From: Rubricoccus sp963708165
GTDB lineage: Bacteria; Bacteroidota; Rhodothermia; Rhodothermales; Rubricoccaceae
NCBI GenBank assembly: GCA_963708165.1
Contig: OY970187.1
Location: 3,348,001-3,412,000, forward strand
DNA: 64,000 nt
Direction of reading: 5' to 3'
In this document: in pieces, positions 34,112 to 44,761 of the stretch
How the letters are laid out: each line of letters opens with the position of its first letter
How positions within the stretch are numbered: position 1 is the first letter of the stretch
Position numbers and translations under genes: made by a program
The notes under the pieces: model-generated
What the model was told of the DNA's origin: nothing
The model's input: only the letters and a program-made list of their open reading frames with translations
The model's database searches: none

Positions 34112-36232
34112 GTGGACCTCGCTCTCGCTGCCCCGCCCTGGCTTCTCGCGCTGTGCGCGCTCGTCGCCGCTGCGCTCGCGTGGTGGACGTACGGCCGCAC
34201 CACTCCCACCGTGCGCGGCTGGCGCAAGGGGCTTCTGGCGACGCTCCGCTTCGCGGCACTTTTCCTCGTCTTGCTGCTGCTCTTCGGGCCGGTCTGGCGC
34301 GCGATCACGGCCTCTGGTGACGCGCCGCTTTTGGCGGTGCTCGTGGACGAAAGCGAAAGCCTAACCCTGGGCGCAGGCCCGCCAGAGGCTGCGGTTCGGC
34401 AAGCGCTCGGTGCACTGCCCGACGACCCGTCGCTACGGTTTTACGGCTTCGGCGCTGAGGCCGCGCCAGTCTCGCGCGACAGCCTCGCGTTTGTGCGCCC
34501 CCGCACCGACATCGCGAGCGCGCTGGGACGCATCGAAGCCGACTTTTCCGGCCGCAACCTCCGCGGCGTGCTCCTCGTCTCCGACGGCCGCGTGACGCAG
34601 GGCCGCAGCCCGGCGCCTCTGGCGGACCGCTTCCCGGTCCCCATTTTTACCGCACTCGCGGGCGACAGCCTGTCCTCGCGAGACGTGCGGCTCGCGCGCG
34701 TGGTCACCAACGAGATTGCCTACGCCGGAAGCCCACTGCCGCTTCGCGTCGGTGTGCGGCAAGAGGGATACGAGGGGCAGACTGTGCCTGTGACGGTCGC
34801 CTCTGGCGGACGCGTAATCGCACGCACGAGCGTCGCGCTGTCCCCAGCGGGCGCCGAGGCGACGGTCGAACTCGACATCACGCCCGCTACCGCGGGCCTG
34901 AGGCGCTACACCGTGACCGCCGGGCCTCTGGCGGGCGAGGCGACGACGCGCAACAACAGCGAAACCGTGTCTGTGCGCGTGCTCAGCGGCGAGCGCCGCG
35001 TGCTGCTCGTCGGCGCCGGGCCGGGACCGGATGTGGTCGCGATGCGCTCCGTTTTAGAAGCCGACCGGCAACTCAGCGTGACCGTGCGCACACAGCGCGC
35101 GCCGGGGCAGTTCTACGAAGGCCCGCTGCCCACAGACCTGACGGCGTTCGATCTGCTCGTGCTCGTCGGTTACCCCGGCCGCGCGGCCTCTGGCGCCGAG
35201 ACCGAGCGACTGGCCGAGGCCGCCAGAGGCGGGTTGTCCACGCTGTTCGTGCTGGGCACGCAGACCGATCTCGCGACGCTCGGCCGCACCTTTGGCGACG
35301 TGCTGCCGGTCGAGCCTGCGCAGATCCGCGCGTCGTTCGTGGAGGCGGGTGCCGCGCCGACTGCCGCTGGCGAGGCACACCCGATATTGAGCGAAACCGG
35401 CGTCGACCCGGCACAACTCCGCACGCTCCCACCGCTGCAGATCAGCACGACGCGGTGGGTGCTCCAGCCCGGCGCGCGCACGCTTCTGGCGGTCCGCCGC
35501 GGCGGGCAGACCTTCGACGCGCCGCTGCTCGCCGTCCGGCAGCAGGGCGCCGTCCGCTCCGCGGCCATCCTTGGTGCAGGCCTCTGGCGCTGGCGCACGC
35601 TCCCACCCGATCTGGATGTGCTCGCGCCCGTCCTCTCGGGCCTCACCTCCGGCTTGGTGCGGTGGACGACCGCCGCTCGCGACCGCCGTCCCGTCCGCAT
35701 CCGCGCCGACCGCGCACTGTTCGACGCCCGCGAGCGCGTCACGCTTTCCGGCGAGGTCTACACCGAAACGCTAGAGCCGGTCGAGGACGCTGAGGTCGCG
35801 CTCACCATTCGCGGCGCGGGCCAGACCGTCGAACTTCCCATGCGCCCCGTCGGCAACGGTCGCTACGTCGCCGATGCGGGCGCTCTGCCCGTCGGCTCGT
35901 ACACCGCCGAGGGCGTCGCCACCGCCAGAGGCGCGCGCCTGGGCTCGGACCGCGCTGTGTTCGGCGTGGGCGAGGTGAGCGTCGAGTTCCGCGAGCCGGG
36001 CGCCGACGTGAGCCTGATGCGGCTTCTGGCGGAGCGCTCGGGCGGGCGCGTGGTCCCGCTCGACAGCCTCGCGCCGTGGCTGGCCGGTCTGCGCGGCGCG
36101 GGAGGCCTGGCCGACCGACCGGTCGAGCGCGTCGAGGAGACGCCGTTATTGGACTGGACGTGGCTGCTCGCGCTCGCCATCGGCCTGCTCACGGCCGAGT
36201 GGGTGGGGCGCAAGCGCGCGGGGATGGTGTAG
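34112..36232 (+). CDS. vWA-like membrane protein of the BatA/DUF4159-type family
   Basis: A 706-residue protein. Two N-terminal helices (about 7-25 and 42-60) precede a von Willebrand A-like region (LLAVLVDESESLTLG and LRGVLLVSDGRVTQG, a MIDAS-like DxSxS), Ig-like segments, a glutamine-amidotransferase-like stretch (VLLVGAGPGPDVVAMRSVLE, then LLVLVGYP) and a C-terminal helix (LLDWTWLLALAIGLLTAEW). Members with this layout occur in Bacteroidota and Planctomycetota, with unknown function. The start is GTG 34112. The gene follows cdd closely but on a separate theme. Confidence 0.75.
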   Translation: MDLALAAPPWLLALCALVAAALAWWTYGRTTPTVRGWRKGLLATLRFAALFLVLLLLFGPVWRAITASGDAPLLAVLVDESESLTLGAGPPEAAVRQALGALPDDPSLRFYGFGAEAAPVSRDSLAFVRPRTDIASALGRIEADFSGRNLRGVLLVSDGRVTQGRSPAPLADRFPVPIFTALAGDSLSSRDVRLARVVTNEIAYAGSPLPLRVGVRQEGYEGQTVPVTVASGGRVIARTSVALSPAGAEATVELDITPATAGLRRYTVTAGPLAGEATTRNNSETVSVRVLSGERRVLLVGAGPGPDVVAMRSVLEADRQLSVTVRTQRAPGQFYEGPLPTDLTAFDLLVLVGYPGRAASGAETERLAEAARGGLSTLFVLGTQTDLATLGRTFGDVLPVEPAQIRASFVEAGAAPTAAGEAHPILSETGVDPAQLRTLPPLQISTTRWVLQPGARTLLAVRRGGQTFDAPLLAVRQQGAVRSAAILGAGLWRWRTLPPDLDVLAPVLSGLTSGLVRWTTAARDRRPVRIRADRALFDARERVTLSGEVYTETLEPVEDAEVALTIRGAGQTVELPMRPVGNGRYVADAGALPVGSYTAEGVATARGARLGSDRAVFGVGEVSVEFREPGADVSLMRLLAERSGGRVVPLDSLAPWLAGLRGAGGLADRPVERVEETPLLDWTWLLALAIGLLTAEWVGRKRAGMV

Positions 36233-36415
36233 CGGCGGGAAGGATGCAGGACGAAAAAGTTGGAGGGACACGTGCTCGCCAGAGGCTTCTGGCGGAGTTC
36301 GCAGGCAGAATGCGGTCAATCTCTTTGCTCTGCGCGCATCTCCCGCGGGGGAGGGGCAGTGCCTCTGGCGCCAGAGGCTCAGTCGAGCCAGCTTCAGTCC
36401 CCAGTCCCATCCCTG

Positions 36416-37597
36416 CTACCGCACCACGTGCAGTGCGCGGTCCCATCGCGCCGCGCCCGTGACCGGGTCCCAGGAGAAGTAGATGAGACGCGCGCGGCCT
36501 ACCAGGTGCGTGTGCGGGACAAACCCCCACGCGCGGCTGTCGGCCGAATCGTCGCGGTGGTCGCCCAGCACATAAAAGTAGTCCTGCGCGAATGTGAACG
36601 AGTCCGCGGGCACCCCGCCGACGGTAAAGCCGCCCGCCACACGCTCCACCACCAGAGGCTCGTGCTTGAGAATGGCGTCGCGGTAGAGGCTCCACGTGTC
36701 GCTGTCGAGCGGGATGGTCCAGCCCGCGAACGGGACGCGGACCGGTCCCCAGTCGTCCAGGCTGTAGCGGTAGCTGGCGGGAAAGCCTGCGCTGCCGTCG
36801 CCGGGGCGGCGCACCAGCGCCTCGACCGATTCCACACCTGGCAGCCGCCTCACGCGCTCCGCTACCTCACGCGTGGCCTCGATCACGCGCTCGCGCTCGC
36901 TCACGCGCTCGATCCGGCCCGCCACTCCGACGGCCGCGAGGCTATCCGACTGCAAAAACGCGCGCTCGGCCAGTAGCACCACCCAGAACTGCCGCCCTGT
37001 TGCTGCTAGCGCCAGAGGCTCGTCGTCCACGAGCACCTGCTTTTCGCGGATCTCGACCGTCTCGCCTGGCAGCGCGATCATGCGCTTGACGTAGGGTGTG
37101 CGGCGGTGGATGGGCCCACCATCCGGCGGATAGTGAAACACGACCACGTCGCCTCTGGCGGGGCCGCCCAGACCGGGCAGGCGCACTCCGGGCAAGATCG
37201 GGTTCGCGAGATCGCGCCGGGAGAACGGCAGCCGGAACGTCTCGGGCACGCGCGTGCCGTAGCCCAGCTTGCTCACGAACACGTAGTCGCCCGGCTGCAG
37301 CGTCTGCTCCATCGACGACGACGGGATGCGGTACGCCTCGAACACGCACGCGCGCAGCAGCACCGCCGCCAGAAACGCGCTCGCGATCACGCGCAAGACC
37401 GACCAGCCGCTGCGTTCGGGTACCGCGGGGACGGCCTCTGGCGAGCCGCCTACCGCCAGAGGCCGAGACGCGAGGTGCGCGTCCATCGGCGGCGGGTGCA
37501 CGCGCGCCCGCGGGACAACCGGCGGCGCCAGAGGCGGCACGTGCCGTTGAGGCGCCAGAGGCGCGCGCAGAGCCTCTGGCGGCGGCGTGGAACTCAC
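36416..37597 (-). CDS. lepB: Signal peptidase I (upstream copy's partner)
   Basis: A 393-residue S26 peptidase, longer than usual. A Pro-rich N-terminal tail of about 60 residues, partly repeat-encoded (APLAPQRH, GGSPEA), precedes the membrane helix. The catalytic Ser95 is in IPSSSMEQ and Lys171 in VKRMIALPGE, followed by the C-terminal GDHRDDSADSRAWG box. An insertion of about 140 residues separates the Lys motif from GDHRDDSADSR. It sits 9 bp downstream of a second signal peptidase gene on the same strand. Confidence 0.9.
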   Translation of the reverse strand: MSSTPPPEALRAPLAPQRHVPPLAPPVVPRARVHPPPMDAHLASRPLAVGGSPEAVPAVPERSGWSVLRVIASAFLAAVLLRACVFEAYRIPSSSMEQTLQPGDYVFVSKLGYGTRVPETFRLPFSRRDLANPILPGVRLPGLGGPARGDVVVFHYPPDGGPIHRRTPYVKRMIALPGETVEIREKQVLVDDEPLALAATGRQFWVVLLAERAFLQSDSLAAVGVAGRIERVSERERVIEATREVAERVRRLPGVESVEALVRRPGDGSAGFPASYRYSLDDWGPVRVPFAGWTIPLDSDTWSLYRDAILKHEPLVVERVAGGFTVGGVPADSFTFAQDYFYVLGDHRDDSADSRAWGFVPHTHLVGRARLIYFSWDPVTGAARWDRALHVVR

Positions 37598-37606
37598 AGG
37601 GCGCCG

Positions 37607-38794
37607 CTAGCGGATGGGTCGGAAAAAGCGCGACGGGCGCACAAACGGGAACTCTTTTTTGAACGACAAGAACTTGAAAATCGCCTTGCCTACCACGTGC
37701 GTCTCGGGCACGAACCCCCAGTAGCGGCTGTCGACCGAGTTGTCGCGGTTGTCGCCCATCGCGAAGTAGTAGTTGCCGGTAAACGTGTACGTGTCCCGCG
37801 CGACGCCGTTGAGCAGGAAGCCGCCGCCTCTGGCGGGCGCGACCTCCACGCCCTCGTACTGCTCCAGCACGTCGCCGTAGGTCTCCATCATTTGGTCGTT
37901 GATGTCGATGGTCATGCCCACGCCGGGCACGACGAGCGGGCCGTACTGGTCGTAGTTCCACGCCAGCGCCGGGTCGTAGATGAGGTCGATCGCGCGCGGG
38001 TCAAACAGGCGCGGGTCGCTAAACGAGATCGAGTCGGGGAGCACGAACGGCTCGACGCGCGCCACTTCGGGGTCGCTCGCCAGAAGCTGGGCGCCGGTTG
38101 CGGTTGCCGTGATGTCGAACTGCCGCACGCCGTCGGCGCCGGTCCCATCCGTGCCGTCGAGAAACTGCACGTTCATGTCCAGCATCTCGCGCGCCGTCGG
38201 CCGGTCGCCGTCGGCGGAGAAGGCGCGCCAGCGCTGCTTCAGCGTCGTCGCCAGAGGCTTGGGCGTGCCGTTGAGGATGAGCACTTTGTCGACAATCGCG
38301 AGCGTGTCGCCGGGCACGGCCACGATGCGTTTGATGTACGGCGCGCGGCGTTCGATGGGCGTGTCGGCGGGGATCACGCCGCGCTCCACGTCCACAGCCG
38401 CGGGGTAGTTGAATACCGCCACATCGCCTCTGGCGGGCGCCGAAAAGCCGGGCAGCCGCGTCTGCGGGAAGACCAGCCCCGGCACGTAAATCCGCGTAAA
38501 CGGAATGCCGATCGTGTTGGGCGTGCGCGCGCCGTAGTGCAGCTTGCTCACGATCAGGAAGTCGCCCACGAGCAGCGTGTCCTCCATGCTCTCCGAGGGG
38601 ATCCGGTAGGGCTCGAAAATGAACGCCCGCAAAAACAGGATCACTAGAATCGCCTTGATCCAGAAGTGGACGTTCTCCTTGAACGTCGGCTTGATCTTCT
38701 CCGCGTTGCGGCCGGGCCTCTTGCGAGCGGTGCGTCCCGGTCTCTTGCGAGAAGGTCGGGGAGTCGCCGAGGCGTCGGGGGTTGGGCTGGACAC
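37607..38794 (-). CDS. lepB: Signal peptidase I (second copy)
   Basis: A 395-residue paralogue of the next gene. The basic N-terminal tail (RKRPGRTARKRPGRN) precedes one membrane helix; Ser69 is in RIPSESMEDT, Lys155 in YIKRIVAVPGD, and the GDNRDNSVDSRYWG box is near the end, again with a long insert between Lys and that box. The start is GTG 38794 after a pyrimidine-rich leader (CCCTCCCCTCCCC). Tandem signal peptidases with large inserts are seen in Bacteroidota and probably share substrates. Confidence 0.92.
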   Translation of the reverse strand: MSSPTPDASATPRPSRKRPGRTARKRPGRNAEKIKPTFKENVHFWIKAILVILFLRAFIFEPYRIPSESMEDTLLVGDFLIVSKLHYGARTPNTIGIPFTRIYVPGLVFPQTRLPGFSAPARGDVAVFNYPAAVDVERGVIPADTPIERRAPYIKRIVAVPGDTLAIVDKVLILNGTPKPLATTLKQRWRAFSADGDRPTAREMLDMNVQFLDGTDGTGADGVRQFDITATATGAQLLASDPEVARVEPFVLPDSISFSDPRLFDPRAIDLIYDPALAWNYDQYGPLVVPGVGMTIDINDQMMETYGDVLEQYEGVEVAPARGGGFLLNGVARDTYTFTGNYYFAMGDNRDNSVDSRYWGFVPETHVVGKAIFKFLSFKKEFPFVRPSRFFRPIR

Positions 38795-38899
38795 GGGCAG
38801 AAAGGGGAGGGGAGGGCTCTACGGACGCGGCGAGCGAAGGGTACGCGGCGTGCGCTGCCAGAGGCTAGCGAGAAGCGTGTGGGAGGCTGCGCCAGAGGC

Positions 38900-39801
38900 T
38901 CAGCGGTGGATCAGCCACTTGGTGCCGGCGAAGTTGCGCGCCCATCGCGGCGTGCGGATGCGCTCGGTGAAGTAGCCTGCGCCGTCGAAGCCGGTCTTGA
39001 ACCACTGCTTGCGCTCAAAATCGTGATAGTAGTCCACGTATGGGACGGTCGCGGGCGCCGCCAGAAGCCTGGCTGCCAGGTCGGCTTTGATGATCGGCAT
39101 GTGCGCGCTCTGCGCCTCGCGCCCCGCGATGAGGAGGCCGCGGCCGAACGGCCCGGCGGTGTCCAGGACGAGCAGCGGGATGGTGTCGTTGACGACGAAC
39201 CAGTACTCGAACTGTACGAACTCGCTGCCCAGGTACTGCTCCTGCGCGGCGGCGGCGGCGTTGCGCGTCGGCGTGCCAAAGAGCTGCGTGAGCCGCGTGC
39301 GCAGCTCCAGCGTCTGCATGGTGTCGATGGGCGACGGGATGAGCGCGCTCGCAGCTTTCCAGTACGTCTCGCGGAAGTCTTCCAGAAACGGCTCTTGCGC
39401 GCCGGGCGCGGTCTTCTCCCAGTCCAGCTCGCTCAGCGTGCGCGAGGCGCGCAAGAGGCTGTCGGCGCGCGTCTTCGCGGCTCGCAGAACGGCCAGCCTC
39501 TGGCGCTCGGCCTCGGCGTCTAGGCGCAGCAGGGCCCAATCGGTCTGGGCGTAGAGCCGCACCGGCTGCGGGAGCACGGTCGAGAGGTCGGCCTGGGCTT
39601 CCGCCTGCGCCGCCCGGACGCGGTCGGCGTCGTCGCGGAGCATCTGCACGGCATCCTGGCTCCACTCCTGGGCCTGGGGCGCGCCAGAGGCGAGCAGGAG
39701 GGCAAACGCCGCACGTGCCGCTCGCCAGAGGCTTCGCCGCCAGGGGCTGTGGGCCTCTGGCGAGCGGCGTGTGTGGATACCGGGTCTCGCGCGCCGTCGC
39801 A

Positions 39802-39802
<1 letters not shown>
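38900..39802 (-). CDS. Secreted hypothetical protein
   Basis: A 300-residue protein with a basic, repeat-rich N-terminus (MRRRARPGIHTRRSPEA) and a hydrophobic signal core (AARAAFALLLASGAPQAQ). The mature part alternates helices and strands and ends with WLIHR. The ATG overlaps the lepA stop (ATGA, 39799-39802), so it is translationally coupled to lepA. The motif FVQFEYWFVVNDTIPLLVLDT may be a core strand pair. I recognise no family. Confidence 0.65.
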
Positions 39803-41610
<1,808 letters not shown>

Positions 41611-41643
41611 GAGGAGGTGTTGAGCGTGCGAGGGGATCGAACG

Positions 41644-41651
41644 CGAAACTA
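41644..41651 (-). promoter_or_regulatory. Candidate -7 box (TAGTTTCG) of lepA
   Basis: TAGTTTCG on the minus strand, 34 bp before the GTG start, identical to the box of the envelope operon at 29452. A decamer lies about 10 bp upstream. Confidence 0.45.
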
Positions 41652-41824
41652 CCGCCGTGCGTGCCTCTGGCGGCCCAAGAAGCGACGGAGAGAGGAGTGG
41701 GGTATGAGGGGTGGGGAGTGGGCGGTGGTGGAGTGCCGCTCGTGCCCATCCTGAGAGCGTACCCGCCGCCAGAGGCCTCTGGCGAAACAGGCCTCTGGCG
41801 CCAGAAGCCTCTGGCGGGGTCGTG

Positions 41825-42433
41825 CTACGCGAGGGGCACCCACCGGTACACCTCCGCCAGAGGCACGCGCACGTCCAGTTCCTCGCTCGCGATGTCCGTC
41901 TCCAGGCCTTCCACGAACCGCAGGCCCCACCCGTCCGGCTGGCGGACGAACCGGGTGATGGCCGCCGACGCCTGCTCGACGATCCAGTACTCCTGCAGGC
42001 TCTCGATACGGGTGTAGCCGTGCAGCTTGTCGCCCCGGTCGCGCGCGACGGTGGAGTCGGAGACGATCTCGACCAGCAGCGTCGGGTTGAGCAGGGTGGG
42101 CGGCGTGTCGTCGGAATAGCGGGGCTCCCCGCAGACGAAAACCAGATCGGGGTAGCTGTAGCGGCCCTGTGCCAGAGGCACGCGCTGGTCTCCGGCTCCG
42201 CCGCGGCAGCCTCGCGGACCGAAGCGAGAGTTGAGCGCCGTCACGAGGTTCAGAGAGAGCTGGTTGTGCTCCGGGCTCGCCCCGGCCATCGCCTCGGTCC
42301 CGGTTGCGTCCCAGCCGTGGACGGGGACAACTTCGCCGTCGAAATACTCGTAGCGCATCCCCTCGGGAGCCGCTTCATCGAAGGCGAGGTACTCCTCGAC
42401 GGTCATGCGGAGCGGGCGGGCAGCGTGGGCCAT
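41825..42433 (-). CDS. Uma2 (DUF820) family endonuclease-like protein
   Basis: A 202-residue protein of the PD-(D/E)XK-like Uma2 family: MTVEEYLAFDE and YEYFDGEVV at the N-terminus, then YPDLVFVCGEP and LLVEIVSDSTVARDRGDKLHGY. The last blocks carry the D...ExS...K triad typical of the fold. The biological role of Uma2 proteins is not established. The ATG at 42433 is chosen; the longer frame to 42523 is repeat-rich. It is mostly found in multicopy in cyanobacteria and some Bacteroidota, a possible sign of transfer. Confidence 0.88.
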   Translation of the reverse strand: MAHAARPLRMTVEEYLAFDEAAPEGMRYEYFDGEVVPVHGWDATGTEAMAGASPEHNQLSLNLVTALNSRFGPRGCRGGAGDQRVPLAQGRYSYPDLVFVCGEPRYSDDTPPTLLNPTLLVEIVSDSTVARDRGDKLHGYTRIESLQEYWIVEQASAAITRFVRQPDGWGLRFVEGLETDIASEELDVRVPLAEVYRWVPLA

Positions 42434-42454
42434 GTCGTGCAAAGGAGACGTTCC

Positions 42455-42482
42455 CGAAGGTAGGGCCTCTGGCGCCAGAGGC
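42455..42482 (-). promoter_or_regulatory. Repeat palindrome plus -7 box (TACCTTCG) of the Uma2 gene
   Basis: On the minus strand the 18-bp palindrome (42465-42482) ends 2 bp before TACCTTCG (42455-42462), 21 bp ahead of the ATG. It has the same arrangement as at 19509-19537. Confidence 0.5.
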
Positions 42483-43055
42483 TCAGAGGCGGAGGCGCAG
42501 ACCGAGGTCGAAGGTGGAGGCATTCGGGCCGCGGTCCGATGGATCCACCCGGTACTCCGCGCCGAGCGCGATGGCGCGTGTCAGGTGGAGGTCGGTTCCG
42601 ATGCCGACGATGGCGAACGAATGGAGCCCCGAGAAGCTGCCAGACCCGCTGCAGTCCTGGAACTCCGGCTCACACGGAACACCGCTCGTAAACCCTTCCA
42701 GGATGCCCAGGCCGATCCCACCCGTTACGCGGAAGCGGACACGTCCGCCCGTTTGGAGTGCGAGGTACACGTCTCCGGTGGCTCCGGTCTGACCTCCGCC
42801 GTCGTCTATCCCGATGTCTCCTTCGCCGAAACGGGTAAATCGCGCCCCCAACGCGACGGGTCCCAGTACGCTCTTGTCAGCGGAGATAGCGACCGCGGTA
42901 CCGAAATAGGCGTGCAGCCCGCCAGAGGCCGCGATGCGCCACGGCCGCTCCGCCTCTGGCGCAGGCTCGAAGAGCAGCACCGGCGCTGCCTCTGGCGAGG
43001 CCTGAGCGCTCGCGAGCGCTGGGAAAAGTAGCAGGGCGAAAAGAAGGTCGCGCAT
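42483..43055 (-). CDS. Small outer-membrane-barrel-like protein
   Basis: A 190-residue secreted protein: signal peptide MRDLLFALLLFPALASAQ, a repeat-encoded linker ASPEAAPVLLFEPAPEA, then eight or so amphipathic strands ending in a C-terminal LGLRLRL strand, in the style of OmpA/OmpW-like small barrels. A loop CEPEFQDCSGSG could form a disulfide. It diverges from the next gene with 56 bp between starts. The function is unknown. Confidence 0.65.
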   Translation of the reverse strand: MRDLLFALLLFPALASAQASPEAAPVLLFEPAPEAERPWRIAASGGLHAYFGTAVAISADKSVLGPVALGARFTRFGEGDIGIDDGGGQTGATGDVYLALQTGGRVRFRVTGGIGLGILEGFTSGVPCEPEFQDCSGSGSFSGLHSFAIVGIGTDLHLTRAIALGAEYRVDPSDRGPNASTFDLGLRLRL

Positions 43056-43100
43056 CGGATAGTGGAATGGCCTCTGGCGCCAGAGGCTACGCCTGGCGCC

Positions 43101-43108
43101 TACATTTC
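43101..43108 (+). promoter_or_regulatory. Candidate -7 box (TACATTTC), near-leaderless gene
   Basis: TACATTTC ends 3 bp before the ATG at 43112. A repeat palindrome (43070-43087) lies 13 bp upstream, between two divergent genes. Confidence 0.4.
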
Positions 43109-43111
43109 GCC

Positions 43112-44179
43112 ATGCGCTTTGCTCTGACCTGTCTCGCTGTCCTGCTGCTGGCATTGCCGAGCGCACGCGCCCAATCCGCCAGCGGCACCGTGACCGACGC
43201 CGAGAGCGGCCAGCCTATCCCCGGCGCCAACGTACTCCTCGCAGGCTCCCAGACCGGCGACGCCACCGACGCTGACGGTCAGTTCGAGATCACAACGCCT
43301 CTGGCGGGCGTGCGCACTCTGGTCGTCTCCGCACTCGGCTACGAGACGCTCACGCGCGACGTCACGCTGCCGGGTGCCACAGTCAACGTGCGCCTCGTGC
43401 CCGCCACGCTCAGCCTGGGCGAGGCGACCGTCGAGCGGGACAAGCCGCGCCTCTGGCGCCAGAGGCTCCGGCGCTTCGAGCGCGAGTTCGTCGGCACGTC
43501 GCGCAACGCGCGGGGCGTGGAGATTCTCAACCCCGAGGTGCTCGCACTGGAGCAAACCGACGGTGGCACGTTCACGGCTCGCGCCGAGGCGACGCTAGAG
43601 CTCGACAACACAGAACTGGGATACCACCTCACGATTTTCGACCTCCGATTTTCCTCGACCGGCGAGCGCTGGCAGTGGACCGGCGAGGTCGCGTTCCGCG
43701 AGATGGATGGCACCGCGCGCCAGAGGCGCCACTGGGCTCGCTCGCGCGAACGCGCCTACACGGGTTCGTGGCCCCACTTCGCGGCGCGGCTGGCCTCTGG
43801 CGACGCGTACGAGGCCGGGTACCGCGTGCTGCCCGCCGCGCGTCCGGGCGCGCGGATCTCGATCAATGTGCTCACACTCACCGACGAGCAGTTGCAGGAA
43901 GCGGTGCGCGTGCCGGATCTGACCCAGCCCGACCTCTTGCAGCTGAGCGTTCCCGGCACCTGGCACGTACGGTACCTGCCCGAGGTCGACCGGAGGCCGC
44001 GCGAGATGAGGAGCCGCGGCGCGGGCCAGGTTTCGTACCTGGTACTCCTGGGCGGTGTCGTCAGTCTCTCGCGAGACGGGCAGGTGCTGCAACCGCTTCG
44101 CGTGGTGCGCTACGGCTACTGGGACTGGGAGCGTGTGGCAGACCTGCTGCCGACAGACTACGCGCCACCCTCGCGCTGA
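43112..44179 (+). CDS. Carboxypeptidase-regulatory-like domain envelope protein
   Basis: A 355-residue secreted protein: signal peptide MRFALTCLAVLLLALPSARAQ, then an Ig-like CarboxypepD_reg domain (SGTVTDAESGQPIPGANVLLAG ... GYETLTRDV, split for length). A larger C-terminal domain follows that resembles the DUF5686-less remainder of Bacteroidota envelope proteins; I do not recognise it. A repeat palindrome encodes RLWRQRL at about 112-118 between the two domains. It may act at the outer membrane. Confidence 0.7.
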   Translation: MRFALTCLAVLLLALPSARAQSASGTVTDAESGQPIPGANVLLAGSQTGDATDADGQFEITTPLAGVRTLVVSALGYETLTRDVTLPGATVNVRLVPATLSLGEATVERDKPRLWRQRLRRFEREFVGTSRNARGVEILNPEVLALEQTDGGTFTARAEATLELDNTELGYHLTIFDLRFSSTGERWQWTGEVAFREMDGTARQRRHWARSRERAYTGSWPHFAARLASGDAYEAGYRVLPAARPGARISINVLTLTDEQLQEAVRVPDLTQPDLLQLSVPGTWHVRYLPEVDRRPREMRSRGAGQVSYLVLLGGVVSLSRDGQVLQPLRVVRYGYWDWERVADLLPTDYAPPSR

Positions 44180-44224
44180 CGCCAGAGGCCTCTGGCGAGA
44201 ACGTTCAGCCTCTGGCGCCAGAGG

Positions 44225-44710
44225 CTACAACCGCACGCGGGCGCCGAAGCGGACGCCCACCCATGAGCGCGACGTGGTCGCTTCGCCGTGGATGCCCAGC
44301 CCGAACCCAACGAACGAGGCCACATACACGTCCAGGCCGAGCTCGGCGGCGAGCCCGAGACGCGTCTGGTCGTCTCCAGTTGATAGGAGGATGCGAGACA
44401 GCGCAGGACCCGCTCCCGCGCGGACCGTCGCGCCGTCGAGGTCGCGATGGACGCCCGCGACGATGCTCAACGTGCGAATGCTTTCGGCCAGGTCGCCGCA
44501 GTCGAAACAGTCGAACCCTGCGTTCGCGAGGGCGCCTCGCGCGCTGACGTACGCGGCCGAGCCGACGGGTTGCGTGACGAAGGCTGAGGCTTCGACGTAG
44601 CCGAGGCCCTCGTTTAGAGCATCGACGACCACCAAGCCCACGTCGGCGCCCAGTGTTTGAGCCTCTGGCGCCAGAGGCGCGAGAAACAGGAGGACGAGAA
44701 GTGCGCGCAT
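44225..44710 (-). CDS. Small secreted hypothetical protein, barrel-like
   Basis: A 161-residue secreted protein whose signal peptide (MRALLVLLFLAPLAPEAQ) has its C-terminal part encoded by a repeat palindrome (PLAPEA), a clear case of the repeat inside a functional signal. The mature part has alternating strands, one CFDC motif and a terminal VRFGARVRL strand. I recognise no family; a small outer-membrane or periplasmic protein is likely. Confidence 0.6.
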   Translation of the reverse strand: MRALLVLLFLAPLAPEAQTLGADVGLVVVDALNEGLGYVEASAFVTQPVGSAAYVSARGALANAGFDCFDCGDLAESIRTLSIVAGVHRDLDGATVRAGAGPALSRILLSTGDDQTRLGLAAELGLDVYVASFVGFGLGIHGEATTSRSWVGVRFGARVRL

Positions 44711-44761
44711 GTGGGCGAAGGCTCGTGGAGTGCTGCGTCGGCGGCTCACCCGCTCGCCGGG

